Below are positions 9,101 through 17,453 of a stretch of DNA of 64,000 nucleotides, one piece after another. The stretch is from Limisphaera sp026417315 (GTDB lineage Bacteria; Verrucomicrobiota; Verrucomicrobiia; Limisphaerales; Limisphaeraceae). Every line of letters starts with the position of its first letter. Positions within the stretch are counted from its first letter, which is position 1. The notes below the pieces were generated by a model that saw nothing but the letters and a program-made list of their open reading frames with translations, did not search any database and had not been told where the DNA came from. A program made the position numbers and the translations under genes. The DNA is taken from positions 992,001 to 1,056,000 of the forward strand of contig NZ_JBMVQY010000001.1 in assembly GCF_049537125.1 (NCBI RefSeq), read 5' to 3'.

Positions 9101-9846
9101 CCGTGGAGCTCTGCGCCCTCTTGAACCAAACCGGTCGGCCTGAAGCGGCGCTGTCACTTCTGCAACGCCGACGCTTCCAACCCTGGGAAGGCGGCGAAGG
9201 TCAGGTCCTGGGCCAGTGGATGCGGACGCATCTGGTCCTGGGGCGCCGTGCCCTGCGCCAGGGCCGCTCGGCCGAGGCGGCCGCCCACTTCCAAGCCGCT
9301 CTGGAACCACCGCCGAACCTGGGCGAGGCGCGTCATTTGCTGGCCAATGTCGCGGACGTCCATTACTGGCTGGGATGCGCCCGGGCCGCATTGGGCGATT
9401 CGGGGGTGGCCCGGCGCCATTGGCGACGAGCCGCGGCCTTGGAACGGGATTTCCAGGAGATGAGCGTCCAACCCTTCAGCGAAAAAACCGTTTACGCTGC
9501 GCTGGCATGGCAACGCCTGGGCCACCCCGACCGCGCGCGCCGACTGTTGCAAGCGCTGCTCGATTATGCCCGCCGCCGCCAACGTCAGCCCGCGCGCATC
9601 GATTATTTCGCCACCTCCCTGCCCACCATGCTGCTTTTCGTCGATGACCTCCGGACCCGGCAGCGCAATCACGGCCGATTGATGGAGGCACAGGCACTTT
9701 GGGGGCTCGGCCATCCCGCCCGCGCCCGGACTCTGCTACGACGCATCCTGCGCGAAGATCCCGCCCAGGCCGAGGCACTCGACCTGTGGGAGGAGTTGCA
9801 AAACCGAACGTGCCCCATGCCAGCCGGGAGTGCCCCATGCAGCTGA
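6175..9846 (+). CDS. DUF5107 domain protein with C-terminal TPR array
   Basis: A 1223-residue protein. Residues ~45-350 match the DUF5107 type: aromatic-rich beta segments such as VWVLPELGGRVHRL, PWISGGIEFNWPQHH and KQWTWGNHEFGYAWDR resemble galactose-mutarotase-like folds that bind carbohydrate. A Pro-rich linker (about 520-545) leads to roughly 650 residues of tetratricopeptide helices, for example DPLDARCNEAMGRWHLGRGEF and YYLGNLLFDRRRYAEAIALWE. There is no signal peptide. Its last codons overlap the start of the symporter remnant at 9837 by ten bases, so the two were probably co-translated. DUF5107-TPR proteins commonly sit with sugar transporters and glycosidases. A sugar-processing or sensing role is an inference. 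Confidence 0.85.
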   Translation: MKARAAFPSTACEPASIQTPSPAVRVDSFRLELPTWLPARPDPNPMFLERRVYQGSSGRVYPLPFTDRIAEAPVRRAWEVVRLENRWLEVWVLPELGGRVHRLRDKTSGADLIYFQPVIKPALVGLAGPWISGGIEFNWPQHHRPATFLPVETAVERHPDGSVTVWCSDHDPLQRMKGMHGVCLHPDQAVLHLKVRAHNRTPFVQTFLWWANAAVRVHEAYQSFFPPDVTWVADHAKRAVVSYPLARGAYYGIDYARRARHGVPADEVPRQFVPPHCRSCLRAPAVETPPWMPDYPPNDLRWYANIPTPCSYMCLRSEGEFFGGYDHRTGLGLVHVADPHIAPGKKQWTWGNHEFGYAWDRNLTEPDESGIYPPYIELMAGVYTDNQPDFSFLRPGETKTWSQYWYPIRDIGPVQKANLQAAVSLHLHPTREAANPPDLAAGARGPTRVGALLAQLGVCVTRPHPKLEIVLERKAKPWARFQCDLAPDRAFLRQVALPPDTRLTDLTLRVLDAHGAELLVYTPAPPPHTPPPQPATEPPPPEKIRSPDELYLTGRHLDQYRHATRCPTLYWREALRRDPLDARCNEAMGRWHLGRGEFDAAAAHLRRAIQRLTTRNPNPEDTGAFYHLGLCLRFAADLRLARSGRAARPAAGADPDPQALRHEARAMFAKAAWDGAWAAAALRALAEMDCCNHAWDRALEQLNRCLRLDADCLGARNLKVMVLRRLGRHREAVEILRDTLALDPLDVWARWLHRRELTRDAQAALDIVHDLARAGFDQEAIELLHAVAANLPALLEAQTQPDRLPDQNWGVAPLVYYTLAWLHGRQGQSASARQALRQAAKQPPEYCFPARLEEIAVLEFARAHAPRDPRAPYYLGNLLFDRRRYAEAIALWEHSARLDPRFPIVWRNLGIAYYNVQNRPGRARSAYERAFSLNPGDARLLYERDQLWKRLRVSPRRRLRELQRHPALVQQRDDLTVELCALLNQTGRPEAALSLLQRRRFQPWEGGEGQVLGQWMRTHLVLGRRALRQGRSAEAAAHFQAALEPPPNLGEARHLLANVADVHYWLGCARAALGDSGVARRHWRRAAALERDFQEMSVQPFSEKTVYAALAWQRLGHPDRARRLLQALLDYARRRQRQPARIDYFATSLPTMLLFVDDLRTRQRNHGRLMEAQALWGLGHPARARTLLRRILREDPAQAEALDLWEELQNRTCPMPAGSAPCS

Positions 9847-9964
9847 CCCTCTGGGATCTGGCCACGTTCGCGGGGTTTCTTGCCCTCGTGGTGGGACTCG
9901 GCACCTGGAAAAGCCGTCGCGCGCCGGGCAGTTCCTGGACCAGCGTGGATTACTTTTTGGCCGG
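9837..9964 (+). pseudogene. Sodium:solute symporter, N-terminal fragment (split by inversion)
   Basis: The ATG at 9837 overlaps the end of the DUF5107 gene. It encodes 42 residues, MQLTLWDLATFAGF through SVDYFLAG, a typical first TM segment and start of the second segment of solute:sodium symporters (SSS family). In this family FLAG is followed by a short basic stretch and PWPLIGIS-like TM2. Here the frame instead runs into antisense sequence of the LON-domain gene. The missing remainder begins RRLPWPLIGIS on the minus strand at 22271. Joining 9964 to the complement of 22272 restores one uninterrupted 515-codon protein. Confidence 0.85.
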
Positions 9965-10004
9965 CCTCGGGCTGGTGCTGGGAAGCTGTTTCGGTCTCGG
10001 GCAT
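9961..10004 (-). pseudogene. DUF1844 protein, N-terminal fragment (split by inversion)
   Basis: On the minus strand, 17 bases after the stop of the LON-domain gene, an ATG at 10002-10004 begins MPETETASQHQPEA and then runs antisense into the symporter and DUF5107 genes. Fused at the CCGG to the plus strand from 22277 it reads on in frame as GSERHSALFARLV, the start of a DUF1844 domain. The rebuilt protein is 156 residues. The fragment is too short to call alone; the call rests on the reciprocal junction. Confidence 0.75.
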
Positions 10005-10021
10005 CGTCTCGACGAGGGGAT

Positions 10022-10702
10022 TCAGCCTTTCTTGCCCGGGCCCTGGGCGAGCTGTTCGCGCAGGATCCCGGCCAGGATTTCCAGTCGCTGGGCCACGTTG
10101 GCGGTGCCCAGCAACAGCTGGCGCATACAGGGGTCACGAACGAGAGTGGCGCCGACAAGGTCGGCCACGCATTCGGGGTCGTGCAACCGGGAGACGAATT
10201 CCAAAAGCTGTCGTGCGGTGACTTCGGAACAGGGACCGAGGGGGGTGCTTTCTCCGTTGGAAAACCAGAACGGGGTACCGTTGAGGGCCAGATTGGTTTG
10301 GATCTGCTTTCGGACGAGGTGCTGGACTTGTTGGAGGAGGGGTTTGAGGACTTCGGCGGGGGCGGGCTCGCTGGGGAAGGGTTCGATGCGTTGGATTCGG
10401 TAAGGTTTGTAGCGGACGGTCTCGCAGATTCTGACCCGGCTGAGCCCTTGCAGGATCAGGTGCGAGGTGCCGTCGGGGTGGGTGACGGCGGCCCGCACCA
10501 GTCCGAGCCCGCCGACGGGCAGGGGCATCTCGCGCGTGGTGTAGAGGCGTTGCATGACCACGACGAACATGCGGTGGGTGGCCAACACGTCGGCCAGCAT
10601 CTGGCGGTAGCGGGGCTCGAAAATGTACAGCGGCAGCAACGACTGCGGGAACAGCGTTGCTTCCGGCAGTATCATAATCGGCAGTTCACAGGGCACGTTC
10701 AC
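10022..10702 (-). CDS. LON substrate-binding (N-terminal) domain protein
   Basis: A 226-residue protein resembling only the N-terminal LON domain of Lon protease; there is no AAA ATPase or Ser-Lys protease part. The diagnostic opening is PIMILPEATLFPQSLLPLYIFEPRYRQML (about residues 8-36), followed by VGGLGLVRAAV and ILQGLSRVRI. Start is GTG at 10700-10702; a GTG two codons in or the internal ATG at MILPEA are alternatives. Stand-alone LON proteins are widespread and may act in proteostasis or as binding proteins, but function is unproven. It ends 17 bases before the DUF1844 start at 10004, so before the inversion the two formed a LON-DUF1844 gene pair. Confidence 0.85.
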   Translation of the reverse strand: MNVPCELPIMILPEATLFPQSLLPLYIFEPRYRQMLADVLATHRMFVVVMQRLYTTREMPLPVGGLGLVRAAVTHPDGTSHLILQGLSRVRICETVRYKPYRIQRIEPFPSEPAPAEVLKPLLQQVQHLVRKQIQTNLALNGTPFWFSNGESTPLGPCSEVTARQLLEFVSRLHDPECVADLVGATLVRDPCMRQLLLGTANVAQRLEILAGILREQLAQGPGKKG

Positions 10703-10921
10703 TCCGTCAATTTAGGGGACCTGCCCGCGGGCGCAAGGGGTGAGGCGGTGCGAGGGCAGAGCGCAAGGGCTGTGGCACGGGCTGGGTCGATCGGCGTGGG
10801 AACGCCAAACCGGGGCCGCCGGCGCGGAGGCTGCGGGTCGATTCCCTGTCCTGTCGGTGGGGCGTGCACCCGGGGGGTTCGCGGTTGTCAACCGGCCGCG
10901 GTTGCGGAAGAGTAGGCGCCG

Positions 10922-11683
10922 ATGTCGGACGACAGTCTGGTGGTCAACGAAATCTTTTACAGTGTCCAGGGCGAAAGCAGCTGGACGGGGCTGCCTTGTG
11001 TGTTTGTGCGGCTGACGGGTTGTCCGCTGCGCTGTTCGTATTGTGACACGGCTTATGCGTTTCGGGAGGGGCGCCGCATGACGCGCGCCGAGGTGCGCCA
11101 GCGGGTGCACGCGTTGGCCGAGCCGTTTCGGCGGTCGGGGTTGCGCGTGTGTCGGGAGGACGGCCCGGGCGTGCGCCTGCCCCTGGTGGAAGTGACCGGT
11201 GGGGAACCTCTGGCGCAGGCCGGTTCGCTGCTTCTGATGCGGGAGCTGTGCGACGACGGGTTCACGGTGTTGCTGGAGACCAGTGGTGCTCTGGACATTT
11301 CCCGGGTGGATCCGCGGGTGCACCGGATCGTGGACGTGAAATGTCCGAGTAGTGGCGAGCTGGATCGGAATCGATGGGAGAACCTGGAGTGGCTGCGGCC
11401 CACTGACGAACTCAAGTTCGTGATCGGGACGGTCGAGGATTACGAGTGGGCGCGGGAGCAAATCCGGAGTCGGGACCTGGCCCGTCGTTGTCCGGTGTTG
11501 ATTTCGTGGGTCCATCCGCTGACGCCGGCGCAGATGGACCCAAGCCTGAAGCCGGTGCCGGAGGGGCACCGGCCGCTGACACGGAGAGAGTTGGCGGAGC
11601 GGATTCTGGCGGATGCGTTGCCGGTGCGATTTCAGGCCCAGCTGCACAAGTGGATCTGGCCCGCGGATCAACGGGGCGTGTAG
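10922..11683 (+). CDS. queE: 7-carboxy-7-deazaguanine synthase (radical SAM)
   Basis: A 253-residue radical SAM enzyme that converts 6-carboxy-5,6,7,8-tetrahydropterin to 7-carboxy-7-deazaguanine in queuosine biosynthesis. The N-terminus EIFYSVQGESSWTGLPCVFVRLTGC is a QueE hallmark. The [4Fe-4S]-binding CxxxCxxC is Cys34, Cys38 and Cys41. The SAM-binding EVTGGEPL is near residue 93. It is longer than the minimal family members because of inserted sequence between the cluster loop and the GGEPL motif (about 45-85), a known variable region. No other queuosine gene is adjacent. The gene lies inside the inverted segment. Confidence 0.92.
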   Translation: MSDDSLVVNEIFYSVQGESSWTGLPCVFVRLTGCPLRCSYCDTAYAFREGRRMTRAEVRQRVHALAEPFRRSGLRVCREDGPGVRLPLVEVTGGEPLAQAGSLLLMRELCDDGFTVLLETSGALDISRVDPRVHRIVDVKCPSSGELDRNRWENLEWLRPTDELKFVIGTVEDYEWAREQIRSRDLARRCPVLISWVHPLTPAQMDPSLKPVPEGHRPLTRRELAERILADALPVRFQAQLHKWIWPADQRGV

Positions 11684-11790
11684 GGTGGCGGAGGCGTGTT
11701 CATGCAGGCATCGGAGCGGCCCCGGTCGGAAGGTCGGCGGGGGATTGACGTGTCCTGGACGCGGCCACCGGAGCTTTGAATACCACGGCC

Positions 11791-13131
11791 ATGGGCGGCA
11801 ACGCTGATTGGTTGAGGCGGTTGGCGCGGTACGAGGCGCGGAATGTGACGTTCGTGGATCCGGACGGGCGTTGGCCGGTGGTCTGGGAGCGGGCGCGCGG
11901 GGTCTGGGTGTGGGATGTGGAGGGCCGCCGCTACCTGGATTTGACGGCGGCATTTGGGGTGGCGGCGGCGGGGCATGCGAACCCGAAGGTGGTGCGGGCG
12001 GCCTGCACCCAGGCACGGCGGTTGTTGCATGGCATGGGCGATGTGCATCCGCATCCGCCGAAGGTGGAACTGGCGCGGGCGTTGAGCCGTTGGACCTACG
12101 AGCGCTGGACGCGCGGGACGACGCGGCGGGCGCACGGGCGGGTGATCTTAGGTTGTTCGGGCTTCGAGGCGGTGGAGGTGGCGTTGAAGACCGCGATGCG
12201 GGCGACCGGGCGCGCCGGGGTGGTGGCGTTCGAGGGCAGTTATCACGGGCTGGGATATGGGGCGTTGAACGTGACGCACCGGGAGTATTTTTGGCGCCCG
12301 TTCGAGGCGCAGTTGCGGAGGTTCGGGTCGTTCGTGACGTACCCTCGGCGAGCGGCGGATTTGGACGAGGTGTGGGTCCAACTGGATCGGGCCCATCGGC
12401 GCCGTCCGGTGGGGGCGGTGTTGGTGGAACCGGTGCAGGGTCGGGGAGGCATTCGGGTGCCGCCTCCGGAGTTTTTGCCGATGTTGCGGCAGTGGTGTGA
12501 GGCGCGGGGAGCGTTGTTGGTGGTGGACGAGGTTTTCACCGGGTTTGGGCGGACGGGTGCGTGGTTTGCGTGTGAGCATTCCCGCGTGGTGCCGGACTTG
12601 ATTTGTTTGGGCAAGGCCCTGACGGGCGGTTTTCCGTTGTCGGCGTGTGTAGGGCGGGCGGAGGTGATGGATGCGGCGTGGCCGGCGTCGGAAGGGGAGG
12701 CCCTGCACACGAGTACCTTCCAAGGTCATCCGGTGGGATGCGCGATGGCGCTGGCGCACCTGGAGGAGTTGCATCGGCTGAAGCTGGCGGCGCGCGCAGC
12801 CCGTGTGGGGGAGTGGTTGATGGAGCGGTTGCGCGCGCTGCCGGGGCTGCCCGGCCTGGAACGGGAGGTGCGGGGATTGGGGCTGATGGTGGGGATGGAA
12901 CTTCGCTGGCGGGACGGCCGGCCCGCGACGGCCGTGGTGGTGGAGACGTTGAAGCGCATGCTGGAACGGGGATTCCTGATGTTGCCGGAGGGCGCGGCGG
13001 GCGAGGTGTTGGCGTGGACGCCGCCGCTGACGGTGCCGCAGCGATGGTTGGAGCGGGCGGTGACGGCGCTGGAGGAATCGCTGCGCGAGGCGGTGCGGCA
13101 GGTAACGGCGGGGACGCGGGGGAGGCGATGA
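11791..13131 (+). CDS. Class III aminotransferase (PLP-dependent, acetylornithine/4-aminobutyrate type)
   Basis: A 446-residue fold-type I class III aminotransferase. The ring-binding region GCSGFEAVEVALKTAMRATGR (about 120-140), the Asp of LLVVDEVFTGFGRTG (about 240-254) and the PLP lysine in ICLGKALTGGFPLSA (near residue 277) are all in place. The ATG at 11791 is taken as start (MGGNADWLRRLARYE); an in-frame TTG at 11776 is less likely. The stop overlaps the ksgA start in ATGA, so the genes are co-translated. The substrate cannot be assigned: ornithine, 4-aminobutyrate and related omega-amino donors are possible. It heads a three-gene unit with ksgA and a NUDIX hydrolase. Confidence 0.85.
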   Translation: MGGNADWLRRLARYEARNVTFVDPDGRWPVVWERARGVWVWDVEGRRYLDLTAAFGVAAAGHANPKVVRAACTQARRLLHGMGDVHPHPPKVELARALSRWTYERWTRGTTRRAHGRVILGCSGFEAVEVALKTAMRATGRAGVVAFEGSYHGLGYGALNVTHREYFWRPFEAQLRRFGSFVTYPRRAADLDEVWVQLDRAHRRRPVGAVLVEPVQGRGGIRVPPPEFLPMLRQWCEARGALLVVDEVFTGFGRTGAWFACEHSRVVPDLICLGKALTGGFPLSACVGRAEVMDAAWPASEGEALHTSTFQGHPVGCAMALAHLEELHRLKLAARAARVGEWLMERLRALPGLPGLEREVRGLGLMVGMELRWRDGRPATAVVVETLKRMLERGFLMLPEGAAGEVLAWTPPLTVPQRWLERAVTALEESLREAVRQVTAGTRGRR

Positions 13132-13952
13132 AGCGTTCGGAGATGCGCGCGTTGTTGGAGGGGCACGGCGTGCGTTTGACGCGTCGGCTGGGGCAGCACT
13201 TCATGCATGACGGGCGGGTGCTGGACCGGATGGTGTCGATGGCGGAACTCCGGCCGGACACGCCCGTGCTGGAGATCGGGCCGGGGTTGGGGCCGTTGAC
13301 GGAGCGTTTGCTGGCGCAGGGGTGTCGGGTGCTGGCGATCGAGAAGGACGCGCGTCTGGCGGAGTTGTTGCGGCAGCGGCTGGGGCCGCGGGAGGAGCTG
13401 GAATTGGTGGTGGACGATGCGCTGGCGTTTTTGCGGCGGGAACAGCGGGACTGGCGGCCGTGGGTGGTGGTCTCGAATCTGCCGTACTCGGTGGCGTCGC
13501 CGCTGCTGGTGGAAATGGCGGGGTTGCCGCAGCGGCCGCGCCGGCTGGTGGTGACCGTGCAGGCGGAGGTGGCGGATCGGCTGATGGCGCGCGGAGGGGA
13601 GTCGGCCTACGGGCTGTTGAGCCTGTTGGTGCAGCGTTCGTATGAGCCACGGCAGCGGTTCCGGATCCCGGCCGCATGTTTTTTCCCGGTGCCGCGCGTG
13701 GACTCTGCGTGCGTGGTCTTGGAGCGGTGCGAACCCGAACGGGTGCCGGAAGCGTTGCACGGGGTGTTTTTGCGTCTGGTGCGACGTGCGTTTTCGCAAC
13801 GGCGCAAGCAGATGTTCAAATTGTTGCGTTCGGAGTGGCCGGAGTCTTTGCTGGTACGGGCGTTCGACGCGGTGGGGTTGTCGCGGGAGGTGCGCGGGGA
13901 AGCGGTGACGCTGGAGCAATACGTTGCCCTGGCGCGGGAGCTGAGTGCATGA
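13128..13952 (+). CDS. ksgA: 16S rRNA (adenine1518/1519-N6,N6)-dimethyltransferase
   Basis: A 274-residue KsgA/RsmA methyltransferase that dimethylates two adjacent adenines in helix 45 of 16S rRNA during small-subunit maturation. The opening RLGQHFMHDGRVLDRM, the SAM-binding LEIGPGLGPLTERLL (about residues 45-59) and the catalytic NLPYSVASPLL (near 113-123) are clear, as is FFPVPRVDSACV. Length matches the family. It overlaps the upstream aminotransferase and the downstream NUDIX gene by four bases on each side. Confidence 0.95.
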   Translation: MKRSEMRALLEGHGVRLTRRLGQHFMHDGRVLDRMVSMAELRPDTPVLEIGPGLGPLTERLLAQGCRVLAIEKDARLAELLRQRLGPREELELVVDDALAFLRREQRDWRPWVVVSNLPYSVASPLLVEMAGLPQRPRRLVVTVQAEVADRLMARGGESAYGLLSLLVQRSYEPRQRFRIPAACFFPVPRVDSACVVLERCEPERVPEALHGVFLRLVRRAFSQRRKQMFKLLRSEWPESLLVRAFDAVGLSREVRGEAVTLEQYVALARELSA

Positions 13953-14467
13953 GCATGGAATGGTTCGACGTGGTGAACGAGCGGGATGAGGTGGTGGGCC
14001 GGGCGCCCCGGGCGGAGGTGCACGCGCGGGGGTTGCGACACCGGGCGGTGCATGTGCTGGTGTTCAACGGACGGGGTCAGTTGTTCCTGCAAAAGCGGTC
14101 GCGTTGGAAGGACCGGGAGCCGGGCTTGTGGGATTCCTCGGCCTCGGGGCATGTGGATGCGGGCGAAGCGTACGACGCGGCGGCGGTGCGGGAATTGCGG
14201 GAGGAGTTGGGGGTGGAGTTGGCGGCGCCGCCGCAGCGATGGTTCAAACTCGAGGCCTGTCCGGAGACGGATCAGGAATTCGTCTGGGTGTACCGTTTGG
14301 AACATGGCGGGCCGTTTCAGTGGTCCTCGGAAGAGATCGAGGACGGGGCCTGGTTCGATCCGGGGGTGATTTCGCGGTGGGTGCGGACGGAACCAGCGAT
14401 GTTTGCGCGCTCGTTTCGGTATTTGTGGGCGGAAGTGGAGCGCCGGGGCGGGCGAGCGGAGCCCTGA
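13949..14467 (+). CDS. NUDIX hydrolase (isopentenyl-diphosphate isomerase-like subgroup)
   Basis: A 172-residue protein starting MSMEWFDVVNERDEVVG, overlapping the ksgA stop in ATGA. The Nudix box is complete: GHVDAGEAYDAAAVRELREELGVEL (split here across residues ~68-92) fits Gx5Ex7REUxEExGU. The N-terminal phrases VVNERDEVVGRAPRAEVH and RHRAVHVLVFN resemble the YfcD/IPP-isomerase-like NUDIX group. These hydrolyse nucleoside diphosphate derivatives or house-clean damaged nucleotides; the substrate is unknown here. A true type 1 IPP isomerase would show TNTCCSHP-like and EDE motifs, which are absent. Confidence 0.88.
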   Translation: MSMEWFDVVNERDEVVGRAPRAEVHARGLRHRAVHVLVFNGRGQLFLQKRSRWKDREPGLWDSSASGHVDAGEAYDAAAVRELREELGVELAAPPQRWFKLEACPETDQEFVWVYRLEHGGPFQWSSEEIEDGAWFDPGVISRWVRTEPAMFARSFRYLWAEVERRGGRAEP

Positions 14468-14557
14468 ACCGGGAGACCTGCCGGGTGGCCGGCGGCCTGA
14501 CCGCGGGGCCTCCGGACGGATCGGGCGAAGCGAGTTGCGAGGGACGGGGAATCGACC

Positions 14558-15832
14558 ATGGACGAAAGCGCCTGGGGGTTGAGGCTGGTGAGCCTGCTGG
14601 GTCTGGGGTGTTGGCTGGGGCTGGCGTGGGTACTGTCCAGTGCGCGTCGGCGCTTTCCCTGGCGGACGGTGTTGTGGGGTCTGGCGCTGCAGTTTGGCCT
14701 GGCATTGCTGTTGTTGCGGACGGCCTGGGGACAGGCGGTGTTTCGGGCGACCGGGGAGGCTATTCGGGCGTTGACGGTTTTTGCGGAGGAGGGCTGTCGG
14801 TTTGTCTTCGGGCCCCTGGCGGATTCGGCGGCGATGAACCAGGTGTTCGCCGGGCGGGGACTGGTGTTTGCGATTCTCGTGTCGGGCACGATCATTCTGG
14901 TCTCGAGTCTGTCGTCGCTGTTGTATCACTGGGGCGTGCTGCAGCGGGTGGTGCGGGCGATGGCGTGGGGGATGCGGCGGCTGATGGGCACCAGCGGGGC
15001 CGAAACGCTGTCGGCCGCGGCCAACGTGTTCATGGGTCAGACCGAGGCCCCCTTGTTGGTGCGACCGTACATCCCGCGGATGACGCGGAGCGAGCTGCTT
15101 TGCTTGATGACCGGTGGCATGGCGACGATCGCGGGCGGGGTGGCGGCGGTGTATGCGCGCATGGGAGCGGAGGCGGGACACCCGGAGATGGCAGGCCATT
15201 TGCTCACTGCCTCGGTGCTCAACGCGCCGGCGGCGTTGCTGATTTCGAAGATTCTGGTGCCGGAGACGGAAGTGAGCGAAACGGCGGCGGGCCATCTGCA
15301 GGACCCACCCCGAACCACGGTGAACAGCCTGGATGCGCTGTGCCAGGGAGCGGCAGAGGGCTTGCGGCTGTCGTTGAACGTGCTGGCGATGTTGATTGCG
15401 TTCGTGGCGGTGGTGGCGCTGGTGAACGCACTGCTGGCCTGGCCGCAAACGCGCTTGGGGGTGGAGCAGCCGGTGACCCTGCAGGGGTTGTTGGGTTGGT
15501 AGCACGCGCCGTTTGCCTGGTTGCTGGGCGTGCCCGCGCAGGATTGCGTGATGGTGGGACGGATTCTGGGGGAGCGAATCGTGCTGAATGAATTCATCGG
15601 CTACGCCACGCTGACGCACCCGGATACGGTACTGACCGACCGCGGGTTTACCCTGGCGACTTATGCGCTTTGTGGCTTCGCCAACTTCACCAGTATTGCC
15701 ATCCAGGTGGGCGGCATCGGTTCCCTGGCACCGGAACGGCGGCCGGAGATGGCGCGGCTGGGGGTGCGAGCGATGCTGGGCGGGGTGCTGGCCACTTACT
15801 CGACCGCCTGCGTGGCGGGGATGCTGCTGTGA
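14558..15832 (+). pseudogene. NupC-type concentrative nucleoside transporter with in-frame TAG
   Basis: A single frame of 425 codons interrupted by TAG at 15500-15502. The first 314 residues contain TM segments and the CNT blocks GRGLVFAI, ETLSAAANVFMGQTEAPLL and LMTGGMATIAGGV. The frame after the stop continues HAPFAWLLGVPAQDCVMVGRILGERIVLNEFIGY and CGFANFTSIAIQVGGIGSLAPERR, the conserved C-terminal half, without any frame change. The stop falls inside GLLGW*HAPFAWLLG, where homologues have a hydrophobic or aromatic residue, so one base substitution explains it. Intact, it would import nucleosides with sodium or protons. Read-through, sequencing error or a genuine nonsense allele are possible. 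Confidence 0.85.
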
Positions 15833-15985
15833 GCGCTGCAGAATGCGAACGGGTTGCGGCCATGTCGGAGCGGCAAGGGCGGCCTCTGCTGCGGCCCACG
15901 GCCTCTTGACCCGAGGGTTCGGCGGATCATGGGCAGCGGGATTGCGGCCTTGCCAGATGCGGGAGCATCTCCTACCAGTGGACCC

Positions 15986-16564
15986 ATGCAGGCCCTGCTG
16001 GTGATGACGGTGTTGGGCCGGGACCGCCCCGGGCTGGTGGACTCGGTGGCCGAGGCGATTGCACGGCACGGGGGCAACTGGTTGGAAAGCCGGATGGCGC
16101 GTCTGGGCGGGCAGTTTGCCGGGATCCTGCGGGTGAGCGTGCCGGTGGAGCAGCGGGCGGCCCTGGAACGGGCGCTGGCCGATCTGGCGGAGCAGGGGTT
16201 GACCGTGGTGGTGCACGCGGACGAGTCCCTGGAGCGGCCTTCGGGCTGGCGAGCGGGACATTTGGAGGTGGTGGGGCAGGATCGACCGGGGATTGTGCGG
16301 CAGATCGCGCATGCCCTGGCGGAAGCCGGTGTGAACGTGGAGGAACTCAAAAGCGAATGCCGCAGCGCGGCCATGTCCGGCGAACCCATTTTCCAGGCCA
16401 CGTTTCTGGTGGCGTTGCCGCCGCGATGTCCGTTGGATGCGTTGCGACAAAGCATCGAGCAGATCGCGGAGGATTTGATCGTGGACATTCAGTTCCGCGA
16501 GGAACCCCCGGCGGGCCACCCCGATGCGAGCGCGGGACCGTGGCGGGATTCCCCTCGCGGATGA
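15986..16564 (+). CDS. Tandem ACT-domain protein (GcvR-like)
   Basis: A 192-residue protein with two ACT-type domains. The first starts MQALLVMTVLGRDRPGLVDSVAEAI (residues 1-25) and the second starts GHLEVVGQDRPGIVRQIAHALAEAGVNVEEL (about 93-123). The repeated GxDRPGIV phrase is typical of glycine cleavage system repressor GcvR and related regulators. ACT domains bind amino acids; this protein has no DNA-binding part and would act through partners. ATG 15986 is preferred, since the extension upstream has no domain character. It follows the transporter gene by about 150 bases and precedes the GDSL hydrolase by about 70. Confidence 0.82.
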   Translation: MQALLVMTVLGRDRPGLVDSVAEAIARHGGNWLESRMARLGGQFAGILRVSVPVEQRAALERALADLAEQGLTVVVHADESLERPSGWRAGHLEVVGQDRPGIVRQIAHALAEAGVNVEELKSECRSAAMSGEPIFQATFLVALPPRCPLDALRQSIEQIAEDLIVDIQFREEPPAGHPDASAGPWRDSPRG

Positions 16565-16637
16565 ATTCCGCGGCGCCGGGCAACGGCGGATCCGTTTGGG
16601 AAGATCGATTCCGGCTGATGTGCGAGAGGGAGATGCG

Positions 16638-17453
16638 ATGAACTCGACCGTGATGGGCAAACAAACCGGGGGCCGTTCATGGCGGCTGCTGATCGTGGCG
16701 GGATGGATGGTTGTGGCGGGGGCAGCCTCGCTGGCGCAGGCACCGGCAGAGCTGCGGCCGGGCGTGGACCGTGCACCGACTGCGGAAATGCTGCCGGGTC
16801 GGGGCCCGGTGCAGCGTGGGGACTGGTTCGACAAGGTGTGGTCGCAGCGACGTGCCGAGTTTCGGGCGCGCCGGGAGGCGGATCGGGGGGCGATTGTGTT
16901 TTTGGGCGACTCGATCACGCAAGGGTGGAATGACCTGGCCCGGCGATTTGCGCAGTGGAAATGCGCGAATCGCGGGATCAGCGGGGACACCACGCGCGGG
17001 GTGTTGTATCGGCTGCAGGAGGACGTGCTGGATCTGGATCCCGCGGCGATTGTGTTGTTGATCGGCACCAACGACATCGGTCTGGGCGCGGATCCGGAGG
17101 ACGTGGTGGCGAATCTGCGCGCGATTCTGGAGGCGTGTCGCAAGGCCAATCCGAAAATGCCGGTGATCGTGTGCAAGGTCATGCCGAGCCACGCGAGCCG
17201 ACAACGGCCGGCGGACAAGATCCAACGGTTGAACGCACGAGTGGATGAGTTGGTGCGGGAGTTTCCACAGTGTCGTCGGTGCGACACCTGGACACCCTTT
17301 GCAGATGCCGAGGGGAATGCCCGGCCGGAGGAGTTTCCCGACCTGTTACACCCCAACGCGGCGGGCTACGCGAAGTGGGCCGCGGCGTTGGAGCCGATCT
17401 TGCGAGAGTCGCCGGGATTGCCCGCTGCCGCACCCGGCCAGAAGCCGTCTTGA
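16638..17453 (+). CDS. Secreted GDSL/SGNH-family esterase
   Basis: A 271-residue protein with a signal peptide (SWRLLIVAGWMVVAGAASLAQA, about residues 14-35). SGNH blocks are complete: block I IVFLGDSITQGW with the nucleophile Ser near residue 97, block II NRGISGDTT, block III IGTNDIGLG, and block V DLLHPNAAGY with the catalytic Asp/His. It resembles platelet-activating-factor acetylhydrolase-like and carbohydrate acetylesterases. Export and the nearby GH2 and symporter suggest deacylation of polysaccharide, which is an inference. It is convergent with the GH2 gene (gap 86 bases), but before the inversion the whole block had the opposite orientation. Confidence 0.9.
   Translation: MNSTVMGKQTGGRSWRLLIVAGWMVVAGAASLAQAPAELRPGVDRAPTAEMLPGRGPVQRGDWFDKVWSQRRAEFRARREADRGAIVFLGDSITQGWNDLARRFAQWKCANRGISGDTTRGVLYRLQEDVLDLDPAAIVLLIGTNDIGLGADPEDVVANLRAILEACRKANPKMPVIVCKVMPSHASRQRPADKIQRLNARVDELVREFPQCRRCDTWTPFADAEGNARPEEFPDLLHPNAAGYAKWAAALEPILRESPGLPAAAPGQKPS

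Noticed and set aside
13607..17356. A 1,249-codon open frame on the minus strand
   Set aside because: It lies antisense to the ksgA end, NUDIX, nucleoside transporter, ACT and GDSL genes, all with clear motifs. Its translation is Arg/His/Pro/Gln-rich without domains; it arises from high GC.
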